From assembly GCA_949825065.1 (NCBI GenBank), contig OX463845.1:24530728-24594727 (forward strand): a stretch of DNA of 64,000 nt, in the 5' to 3' direction. The DNA is from Odontocerum albicorne. Its lineage: Eukaryota; Arthropoda; Insecta; Trichoptera; Odontoceridae. A model generated the notes under the pieces. That model was not told the origin of the DNA. It was given only the letters and a program-made list of their open reading frames with translations, and searched no databases. Below are positions 27,144 through 38,200 of the stretch, piece by piece (the stretch's first letter is position 1; the number at the start of each line of letters is the position of its first letter). Made by a program: the position numbers and the translations under genes.

Positions 27144-28423
27144 TCAAGTCTTTAAATATGAAACCGGAATTTGCTCATAGATAGCTCTAGTTGTCAATGT
27201 AGTGACTGTCAAACCGCGTCATTGGCGCCTTTTTCTTGTGTTTATATTTGTCAAAGACTTAACTCACAACAATACAAGTTTTATACAACTACATATGTTT
27301 TTATAGCGTTGAACATATCTGTTTTTGTGCCTGAAAACTACGATTTGCGGACAGCATTGATTTTTTGTTACCATTTTAAAAAAAACTGCTGCAGAATCGC
27401 ATTGAATGCTTGTCGAAGCTTACAGTGAGCATACTCTTGGTAAATCAAAGTGCTTTGAGTGGTTTAAAAAATTCAAAAGTGGCGATTTTCACATGAGAAA
27501 CGAAAAACGTGGAAGACCACCGAGAAAGTTTGAAGACACCGAATTGCAAGTATTGTTGGATGAGAATGACGCTCAAACGCAACAACAACTCGCGGATCAA
27601 TTAAATGTAACACGAGAAGCCGTCTCCATACGTTTGAAAGCCATGGAAAAGATCCAGAATGTGGGAAAATGGGTTCCACATGAACTGAATGAAAGACAGC
27701 AGGAAAACCGAAAAAACCACTTGCGAAATGCTGCTCGCCAGGTACAAAAGAAAATCATTTCTCCATCGAATTGTGACTGGCAATGAAAAATGGATATATT
27801 TCGAGAATCCTAAGCGTAAAAGTTTATCGGTAACTCCAAGCAAACAAGCGACTGCAAGGCCAAATCGCTATGGACGGAAGACAATGCTCTGTGTTTGGTG
27901 GGATCAGAAGGGTGTTATCTATTATGAGATGCTAAAACCTGGCGAAACCGTTAATACTGAACGCTACGGACAACAGATGATGGATTTGAACCAAGCATTG
28001 CGTAAAAAACTACTAGAATATCAAAAGAGGCAACACAAAGTGATTTTGCTTCATGATAATGCACCATTGCACACAGCAAAACCGGTCAAGGAAACGATTG
28101 AGGCGTTTAGTTGGCAAATATTTTCGCATGCGGATTACTTACCAGACTTGGCTCTATCTGATTACTACTTATTTGCATCGATGGGGCACGCACTTGCTGA
28201 GCAGCGCTTCACTTCTTACGAAAATGTACGAAAATGGCTCGATGATTGGTTTGCCTCAAAAGAGCAACAGTTTTCTTGGTGTGGCCTCCACAAATTGCCA
28301 GAGAGATGGGAAAAATGTGTAGCTAGCGATGAGCAATACTTTGAATAAAATATTTTTTACCATTTTCATACAATAAATGTGTATTTTCTACAAAAAAATC
28401 CAGTTTCATATTTACAGACCTGA
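27144..28423 (+). mobile_element. mariner element of the mauritiana (Mos1-like) group, full length (1280 bp)
   Basis: Terminal repeats tcaagtctttaaatatgaaa and the complement of tcaggtctgtaaatatgaaa. TA follows on the right (28424-28425); the left target reads AA. Length matches Mos1-type elements. The transposase is close to Mos1 in its order of blocks. Confidence 0.92.
27315..28348 (+). pseudogene. Mos1-like transposase relic: lost start, first catalytic Asp to Asn
   Basis: The start position reads ATA (27315-27317) before SVFVPENYDLRTALIF. An extra A near 27380 and an extra C near 27718 shift the frame, and a TGA interrupts at about 27401. Blocks present are the HTHs (FEWFKKFKSGDF, QLADQLNVTREAVSIRL), the linker KWVPHELNE, and RIVTGNEKWIYF, where the first catalytic Asp is Asn. 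Then come LLHDNAPLHTAKP (second Asp) and YLPDLALSDYYLF (third Asp intact). The stop is at 28346-28348. Confidence 0.93.
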
Positions 28424-28800
28424 TATATCCATCCTCTTTAATTAAAAAATTATCTCAAAGGATTTATTTGCACCTTTAAGTATTAAATGAAACAATTTTA
28501 TTTCTTTGGTAAAGTTCATTAAAGACATGATAAACAAATAAGATTTAGTAAAATGACAATTAATAATATTTTGTAAACTACAAATTTTATGGGTATCTTT
28601 ATATTTCTCGTATGCTAGCTCTCTTAACAAAAAAAGTTATATGTTCAGCACCACTTTATTGATGGCACAGTTTTTTTTATACCACTGAATATGAACTAGC
28701 AGAATTGGATCTCAGCAAAGCATTTTCAGTCTACTCTTTAAATTAGTATTCCCCAGAAAAGTAAGAGTGAATACACCAATATTTAGATTTTTCTTCTTAC

Positions 28801-28818
28801 CTGATCCTAATGGCGTTT
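28801..28818 (-). other. Candidate 18-nt micro-exon of the CARMIL-like gene
   Basis: On the minus strand ttttctttgag precedes 18 nt, then a strong donor (cag|gtaagaag). Read in phase 1, as the upstream exon requires, it gives ETPLGS and leaves in phase 1. The acceptor lacks the usual CAG. A chance match is possible. Confidence 0.3.
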
Positions 28819-29545
28819 CTCAAAGAAAAATAAATATTTTCCCTCGATTGTATATATTGTATATATTGAAAGATAGGATACTTAATGAAGATAAATTTAT
28901 TAAGTTTTTACTCACTCGTGAAGTTACTTTTTACACTTTTCATTTCATAAATAGATTTTAAAATAAAAACAGTTGAAATCAAGAAAGTCTATGAATTCAT
29001 TATTTCCTTTACATAGCAAAAAAATACATCATAATATTTACATATATACATAAAATCATGAATTTATATTTCAGATATTTTTTATATATCGTCAGCAGCT
29101 GTAATAAATTTAAAATAACTATCATATTGGAGAAGAATATTAAAAAAAATCTACATCTGGTTACAGAGGCACAAAATCGCCATAAATTTATATTATACTA
29201 AATATAGTCTGAAACCTGCTTTAAATTTTATTTCTATAAATATATCTTGAAAGAATATAAGTTTGAAATTTAAATAGTTTTTACAATGTTGAAATACTAA
29301 GTTGAAAGTCAAATCACTAGAATATTAGTAATTTTACAATATATTATATATGCTATTCTGTTTGAATATATGAAAAAATATAATAAAAAGCCCAAGAAAA
29401 TTTTATTTTTATTGAAATGTATTTTATATTACAGAGATATGAAACAGCCTGCAAATCTTGAATGAAAATTAAAATGTTCAAAAAATATATCCGCATTTTG
29501 ATTTGCTTGTTCAAATTTTCAAAAAAAGTTAAATAAATAAATTAG

Positions 29546-29757
29546 TCCACCTTCGTGACCTAGTTGGTATGGTACCTGTCTACCAACCCAGGTGTTAGGG
29601 CTTTGATTTTCATTGCCACTCTTTTTGTTAATAACGGTTCCAATTTGGTTTTCACTGTGGACATCTTTAAAATCTTTCTGGTTGGTTTGTAGAAAATGCT
29701 AAATGGTAATAAACCAGCTAGGTTGTACTGCGAAAGTGTAATACAATTATTCATAAA
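29546..29757 (+). mobile_element. tRNA-derived SINE, degenerate copy
   Basis: The head ccttcgtgacctagttggta resembles the A-box region of the SINE at 48288. The body keeps tctttctggttggttt and the gtaataaacc-type end. The B box is decayed. Confidence 0.6.
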
Positions 29758-30564
29758 ACTGAAAATTCAATTCATTCTAAAAATATAACTGTACAAATCT
29801 TTCAAAACATGAAGCTAAAACATAAATATTAAAAAATATTTAGCTAAATTACCTCAAGTCGACAATCAAATCAAATAAATTCAGAGAAAATAAATTAAAA
29901 CAGTTTAATTTACTTGGTAAAAAAAATTATATAAAAAATTCTATTCGAAACAAATAAATGCAAAAATTATTTGGATTATTCTTATAAAAGACTTGATAAA
30001 CTTAAAAGAAAACTTTCATGGGTTATTTCATTATTGTTTAATTTTTAAATCAAATGTTTGAAAAAAATGTGCAGAAACATTTTGCAAGTCGGTTCCTCTT
30101 TTTATATACGTACCATCTCAGTAATTTGAATTACAGCCAAAATTCATTAAAATTGTCACATATGAAAGCAAGATGTTTATTTTATTGTGTGAGATTTTAA
30201 TTCATAATATTTTGGAATAGTCAGGAGAGTAAACGTTAAGACGTAATTAACATTGGATTCTAAAAAATAATAAAAGAGTAGAAGTCGCAATGACTGACTG
30301 TACTAAATCAATATTAAAAGTTTTAAAACTAGAATCATTTTATAGTAACTAAAACTCAGTAAAATTAAGCAAGATTGGATATTTTTTTCATAAATGTGTT
30401 GTGATATTTTTAGCATTATTAACACGTTCCGTGCCGCAGTACATTTTGAGAAAATAAGTACCTGCGCCACTAAACAAATTATAGTTTATATTATGTATAC
30501 ATATATAGGCTTCATAAATAATGATTTATTTTTAAAAATAAATTGATTTTAGGTGATATTGTGA

Positions 30565-30588
30565 GCGTAGGTCACCGGTGACCTACGC
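30565..30588. repeat. Perfect 24-bp palindrome centred on CACCGGTG (copy 1)
   Basis: The core TAGGTCACCGGTGACCTA is flanked by GCG and CGC, so the two halves are exactly complementary. Copies recur at 31087-31104 (18 bp perfect) and 31129-31148 (20 bp perfect), all within the TTAA element. Confidence 0.97.
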
Positions 30589-31086
30589 GGCGTCGTACGG
30601 TAATACATGTATATACAACATAAACTTTTGTAGTCGAAACAAATTGTAGCATGCTTATTTATTACTTATTATATTTTTTATTTATTTATGTAATATGCTA
30701 TAGTGTTACGCCATAACATAATAATCTCTTATGATTACTGAGACAATAGCTCCAAAAAAAGGGTCACAATGTTGCATAGACAATGCACCCTCATAAATTT
30801 CCAGAGTGTGACAAATGGATGGTCCCATTCATTATGTTATCCCTGGAATCTCTTCTATACCCCCTAGCCTAATTGTAGAGGCTAGTTTATCCTTGAAAAA
30901 AATAAACCGTAATAGCTTGCTCATGTACACCTGGAGGTTTATTAAAAATAATTGCATTTTCAAACAAAATTTTGGAAGTTTTTATGTGCATTATATTCAG
31001 AGGCGCCGTATAGGTCACATTCAATGTTAAAATTCGTAGTAAATGTGACCGCTGGCGCACTGGGACTGTTTATAAAAAAAAACACG

Positions 31087-31148
31087 TAGGTCACCGGTGA
31101 CCTATGTGGCGCCCTGGTCAAAAACATGGTAGGTCACCGGTGACCTAC
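31087..31148. repeat. Two further copies of the CACCGGTG palindrome
   Basis: TAGGTCACCGGTGACCTA at 31087-31104 and again within 31129-31148, 42 bp apart centre to centre. The second lies next to the right terminal repeat. Confidence 0.97.
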
Positions 31149-31189
31149 GCGGCGCGGAACGTGTTAATATCATGCACAAAATTTGTAAT

Positions 31190-32221
31190 TCTATTCTATT
31201 CTATTCTATTTCCCATATTATTGACCCCAGAAATAATTTGAAGAGTAGTTTTAATATCTATAAGAAGTAAATATATCAGGGTTTAAAAGGAAATATTTAA
31301 AATGTATTTTTATGATTAAATTCAATTTAAAAATTACTTTATCTGAATATTAACATGAACTTTCACGAGTTGAGTAATAACAAAACAATGATTCTAACAA
31401 AAGTTAGATCTATCCAGGTGCTGACTAAGACAAATATGAAATTTAAAAAATAAGTTATAATGCTACTAATGATTTATGGAAATAATTTCAATCTGAAAAA
31501 ACCTAAGGTCTGAATTTAATAATTTTTGTAAACATAAATTTATTTGGCAGTAAATTTCGATAAAATCTAGTATATACTACAAATTTACACATCATTATCC
31601 AATGTAATAAAAAAGGACATACAAAATTCAGTCAAAGATTTTCAAAAACAATACATTTAAAATATTGGTAACTAAAGTATTCACAATAAAATACTTATCT
31701 AATACCATTGCACATGGATTGCTGAATGTGTACATACACTCTTTTTCCATTCAACATTTTTACTAATTCATGTTTTATCTGCATTGTCATTTTTTTCATC
31801 ACACATCACTTGATTTCATGTTCTGGAATGTTCCAGTGGAAATTGTAAAAATTCAAAATAAACACCGCTCATGTTATTGTAACTTTTGTAAGTTTAAATA
31901 CATACATTATCAGCGTTGTTTAGGTAGTTTCTTCTGGAAAAAATGTTTTTATATTAGCTTGGAAACTATAAATTTGTACTGGAAAAAAGAATTGTAAAAG
32001 ACAGAATATAAATAACGCTGTAAAGAATGCGGTGACAGAAAATAATTGTAAATTTCTGTTTTTTTGTAAAAAATGTTTTTGAAGTTTGGTTTTTCTAAAT
32101 TATAATGTTTGTTGTAAGATAAAAAAACATGACTTGAAATTCTCTTGATTTTAATATAAAATAGACTTAATTGAAGTTTATTAGTAAAATTTTGGCATTA
32201 GATTTATAAAATAAAACTTAC
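31190..32221. other. AT-rich DNA 3' of the last supported CARMIL-like exon
   Basis: A short (TTCTA)n run lies at about 31190-31212. A 75-codon open frame at 31770-31997 has no recognisable family. No exon is supported. Confidence 0.4.
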
Positions 32222-32254
32222 CAACAGCAAGTGGTGCATCCTTACGCATTGATG
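32222..32254 (-). CDS. CARMIL: CARMIL exon, symmetric phase 1 (33 nt)
   Basis: 33 nt, phase 1 at both ends, tttacag / gtaagt. Encodes ASMRKDAPLAV. Later exons were not found with confidence. Confidence 0.68.
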
Positions 32255-35200
32255 CTGTAAATAAAAAAATGCTCTAAATATGTTTCTTTGATTTTATTTT
32301 AGTACTGGAGTTTTCAACTATGTAAAGGATGGGGCATGAAACTTGCTATGAAAATAAATTTAAAATCAATTTTATTTTTAAAATAAGAATTTTGAGACTT
32401 TCCTTACCAGTAAGGGCAGATGGAGAAATTCCAACAATACTTCCTCCAACACAATCTTCAACTCCTTCTGAAAATTTATATAAAATTTCAATATAAGTTC
32501 TCAAGTATCAAAAAAGTTGATTGGTTTTATTAATAGTACGATGGTAGTTTGAAACGTTTGGTAAATTTCCATGACACAGCGCCACTATTCATAAAGTGAC
32601 ATGACTTAAACTCACTGCTGGTAAGTATCACTCGTGAAGCAACCTCTGTCGAAATTCCAGCCAGATACAATGCGTAGTTAATGTTTGACAGCCATCTGAA
32701 TCAAAACATTTTTATTTGAATAAGTTAACAGCCGCGGAGATCAAAGCCGAGTTGGATGAAGTTCATGGGGATTCTGAACCAGCGTTGACTGTTTATTTAT
32801 GAATAAATGAGAGTTTAAACATGGCCATAAAGCACCGAAGATGAAACGCGCTCCGAAAGTCCAATTGTGTCCACCACAGAGAAATTCATGATATCGTAAT
32901 GGAAGACTGCCGAGTGAATACGTGCGAAATTGCTGAGGCTATGGCTATGGGCATCTCAAGTGAATGGGTACACAATATACTACATGAAAAGCTGAATATG
33001 AAAAAGCTGTCTGCTCAATGGGTGCCACGATTGTTGAGTGTCAATCAAAAATATACTCGTAAGGACATTTCAATGAAGTGTTTAGCGATATTAAATCGCA
33101 ATCCAAAGGACTTTTTGCGTCAATTCATGACTGGAAAAAACTTAGAGTCACCATTACACACCAGAGTCTAACAGCAGTCAAAACATTGGACAACAACTGG
33201 TGAAATGACACTGAAGAAGGCGAAGACTGTTTTGTCAGCTGGGAAGGTGATGGCCACTGTTTAGCCACATTTTAGGATTCCCAAGGAATCATCATGATTC
33301 ACTGCTTGAAAAGGGCAAGACCATTATGGGAGCCTATTAAGCGGTATTATTGGACCGTTTGAAAGACAAATTGAAGGAAAAATGGCCAAGATCGGCATGC
33401 AATCAAATACTTTTCCACCATGTCAAAGTGCCCTCCCACAAATCAATCATCGCAATATCAAAATTGCAGGAATTGGGCTAGAAATTGGTTCCTCATCCAC
33501 CATATTTCCCGGAATTGACCTGTGCGACTTCTTCCTATTCCCGAAATAAAAAAATTTGCTCGGTGGGAAGAAATTTTCACCGAATTAGGATGTCATCGTC
33601 ACAGTAAATGAATATTTTGCAGAGTTTGACAAAATCTTTTTTTCAGACAGGATGAAAAAATTTGAAAATCGCTAAATATTTTTCCAATAAAAAATTATTT
33701 TACATTTTTTTACCAAACATTTCAAATCCCTCTCGTATATAATTGTAAAAGAATTTTATTTAAAAAATAAGAAAACTCAATTTTATTATTAATTAATGAA
33801 TAAAATTATAGGAAATATTGAAAAGGATGCATAATACATAAGAATATATTTAGAAAAATGTATAGTTGTTTCTAAACATTACAATATGGTTATTTAAAAT
33901 CATATTGAACACAGAATATTATGATTTTTTGTTAAAAGTTATATTGAAACTGTTAACATTAAACATTTGCAGTGATTTTTTTATACGTAAATACATAAAA
34001 CATTTATCTTGCAACAAAACTACAAAATGTGAAAAAAATTAAAAATTACACTAGGAATGGAAGTGTTTAAAATTTTATATAAACCTGTAGTACAAGGTGA
34101 TGCGTCCTTCACAAGATGGTTAGTAATGAGATTGTCTTCTTCAGCTGAAAATGTGTTAATTGAGTTATAAATAATACGCCATTAGGACAACAACCATTCG
34201 ATTCTAAATGTATTATCAATATAATAAGTTATAATAAAGTAAGATATCAAAATTTTATTGAAATTTAAAAATAACAATAGTGATACAATATTGGTTCATA
34301 AAAATACAATGTTTAACGTGTTCCTCGCGGGAAGCACAAACGCCTGTGATCTGATGACAATCCAAGTTTCAAATCTCCTTAAGAGTAATGACTATTATTT
34401 ATTATCAGAAAATTACTTGAATGTCATGTTTACATGGTGTTGTAATCAAATATCAGTGGTTCTAAACAAAATACACGTTTCAACTTAGAAATTAAAAAAA
34501 CGACGAAATTGTGCCGTGCACAGGATTCGTGGAATTTGATTTTTAACGCGGTGTACAGGTTAACAAATAACTTATATTTAGTAAAAAAACATTCCCCTTA
34601 GACCGATGTAATGTGAAATACAAAATTCAATTCAATTTAACTAATTAATTTGAATGTTTTGACACCAAGAGACAACAGCATTTCAAATGACACAAAATTA
34701 TTACTAAAACAATGTAATGAAAAAATTAATTTAAAAAGAATCATAAATTAACAAACTGAGTAAAAGATTTTTCTCCATTGTTTGAAGATCAAATTAGAAA
34801 ATAGCTATCAAGTAATAAATTTCTTTTTAATTTATTATCACAGCCTACAATGTTTAAACAAAAAAAAAATACTGAAAGCATATCTCTGTTTTATGAAAGT
34901 TATTTGCTTTAGTTTCATTCACCATTATTAGTTTTGGAGTAAATAAAATATTGAAAATTTAGTACATCATAAATCAATATAAGCATGATCTAATTGCAGG
35001 TTAGATATTTAAATAGTTCTGCCCTTGTAACCAAAAAAACTGTAACTGCATATGTTTAAATATCAAGTGGTTTTATGCTTAAATCAAGCATTTACCTTTT
35101 ACATAAAAGTATTATTTATATGTCAAATATATTGAATTTAAATACTAGTATGTATTCACTATTTTATAGCTAAAAGTTTTTTAATCCCTGTAGAGAATCA

Positions 35201-38200
35201 AAACTGAAACAAATTAAATTGACAACCTCCGTGGCCTAGTTAATAAGAACTCTCCCAACATGGAGGTTGCGGCTTCAACTAAAAAAAAACAGTTTCATTC
35301 TGGTTTTCACTTAAGCCCTCGGTAACTTCTTTCTGATTGGTTGGAAGAGATTGCTACATGGCAATAACCCTGCGTGTTATTGTGTATACAATGAAAGAGT
35401 AATACAATATAAAAATATGAATCTTACTTTAGATTTTTTATGTATAATAGTTACTGCTTTTTTGCTTTCAAGAGTAGTTGATTGAACCAAGATTACGTGG
35501 TTTGATTAGTGGAGAGTTTGTTAGGTATACTTACCGTGAGGAGTGGTTGAAGTAACATTATTGAGAATGCTCGGGGGCGCAGAGGGCATATGATTTGTGG
35601 GCAATGGGCTTTCAGCCGATCGAGCCCGACCAGTGTCTGCTTCTAAACAATTAAGATAAAACATTAGTTCCATCATATATTTTTCTTTTCTGTCATTTAA
35701 TATTATAAAAATTCACAACTAGATATCATTTCAAAGATTCATTTGATGTCAACACATACCAGAGCGGTCATCCATCGCCACTGGTGTGCTTTCTCCCGAT
35801 GTAAGGCTGTACCTGAAATGAAATTATATATTATACGCTATTTCTATCTCGTATAGAAGATGTTAATATTGATAAAATGGATGCCAAACAATAATAAAAA
35901 TATATCCATATTACCTGGCACATTCTGAGAAGCATTCGTTTTAAGAGACATTTGATAAACAAGAGATGAAGGGAAATAATTTTTAAATGATTCTATGAAA
36001 CTTTCATTTTATTGTAAGTTGTGAAATGTGACTCGTTTTCTAAGTAAAATTATTGTCAATGAATACTAAATTCAATGTTATTTTGTTATTCCACTACAAC
36101 ATGTGTTTCTACTTCCTATCCCAAAGCTCCTGACATATGAGATTGAGTTAGTGTAAGAACAAATAATACTTAGTTTAGTATTCTAATTTGAAGCTTCAGT
36201 GTTAAAATCAAATCCTTTGATAAATTATTTTCAATTAATTCAATAATTTTTAAAAAAACATACACAAATTTATACAAATTTCAAATAATTGAAGCCAAGA
36301 TCAGCCAACAGTATGTTTCCAGATTTTGCATTGAAATTATTTAATAAGTTGAATTTTGTCATTTATTTAAGAAATTCTTATAGCAATTTATTTTAAATGA
36401 ACCCTTAAAACACCTAATTGGAAAAATTGACAATCATTCTTGGAATAATATAGACTAATAGTGTCCTAATTACAATAATGATAATGTAAAACAAATTCTT
36501 ACATGGTGTCATCGTTGTGCAGTGTACAGGAAGCAGATGCCGATGCTGAGGGAGGTGAGGTTGGTGAGGTGGGGGTGGAGCGTGTGGAGCGAGGGGAGGT
36601 AGGGGGAGAGCGCCCTCCTTTCCAGAACACTTCTACACCTGCAGAAAAACCAGTGACACCTTACTGATGTGAAAACAATAAGTTAATCTTTCACTTTGGG
36701 TTCTTTTGACAGTTCTTAATAGGAACCCCTGACCACTTAATTAGATAGCCTCTAAAAAAGCCTACATTGCGCACATACATATCATAAAACCATGTCCTTT
36801 GCAGAGAGTATAGATCTCCACATTTTTCTATCAAGACATAATACTTTCAATTCCTCCACATTTATACATCTTGTCAAAAATTTTTATTCATTAATATTCG
36901 GTGCTACGATCTTGTCTAGATTCTGACCTCATCCAGAATTTGGCATTACTGATCTCAGTCATAGACAGCTCATTTCCAGTTCCTTATTTAGATCACCAAT
37001 GTTATCCTTCCATCTCAATCTCCACCTGCGCACTTGTTGATGTTTTAAAGTTTACTGTTCAGGAGGAACTTTGGGATGTGAAACTCTTCTATTCATGGCC
37101 AAACTATCGGAGTCTTCCAATTTTAATATATTTGGAGGCTCAAGATTTTTGAAGAGCTTGTACACCTCATTTTTGTATCATCTGCGTCAAGCTTCGCTTT
37201 TAATCACAACTCAAAAAATCTTCTTAGCATCTTTCTCCTAAATATGTTGTTGTGTGGTATTACTCTTTTGTTGTATACAATACAACCTGATGGGCTTCTT
37301 TCCCAGTAAACCAGAAAGATTTTAAAGAGAAAAAAAAATGGGTACCAATGGGAATCAAACTCATAACCTCTGGGATGGAAGACAGACATTTTACTCATGT
37401 CCTTTTTTTGTTCCACTTTACTTTCTTTAAAAATCGAATCCACTTGATTCAACCACATTCTCCTTGGTCTACCTTTTAACAAACAAACATACAAGTCAGA
37501 AGTGCATACTGTGAACTTCTGACTTCTACATTAGTTTGTAATCACATAAATGATATGGTTATTTCTATTCCGCACAGTGATAACTGAAAGATGCACCTAT
37601 ATTATCAATTATTACAATACCAACTATCATATATACAGTAATCCTAATTACAATTTAAAAGGGGTTTATTTCATTTGAAATTTTTATTTTATAATAGTGA
37701 CTACTGTTAAGTAATAATTTGGCTTTTGAATGAATATTTTTACATACAACTGTAAAAGTGGCAAAAATAATAATGGTAGATTCATCCAGCGAGTACAGCA
37801 TTTTGTAAGTCCTGTAATTTTTTCCTTCGTATAAATAAATTGTATAGCTCTCATCAAAATATGTGTTTTATTAGTTATCAGTAACCTCTTATATAGACTT
37901 ATTGAAAAATTTACTAAAATTTTTAAAATATCACCTATTTTACATCGCATTTGATGGCTCCATTTATGCGGTTTTAATTTACATACTGTAACCAATTACC
38001 CACGTAAATGGAAGGATTACTGTAATCTCATATTGTGAAAAAATAAAAAAGGTCAGAAAGCATCCTAAATTTTAGGTGTTCATTTTAGAGCATTTTTCTT
38101 TTCATATATCATCGTCATACAAGAGAAAGTGACCAAGTGCATTTTTCGCGAAAACGTGATTAATGACTATCTGACACCTTACTAACATAATGGTGGCCTG

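Larger units (their letters stand above)
30419..31167. mobile_element. Non-autonomous TTAA element (749 bp) with repeated palindromes
   Basis: Ends are inverted repeats TTAACACGTTCCGTGCCG and the complement of TTAACACGTTCCGCGCCG, with TTAA at 30419-30422 and 31164-31167, as for piggyBac-class MITEs. No transposase sequence is present. The start TTAACAC is shared with piggyBac copies A and B. Confidence 0.85.
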
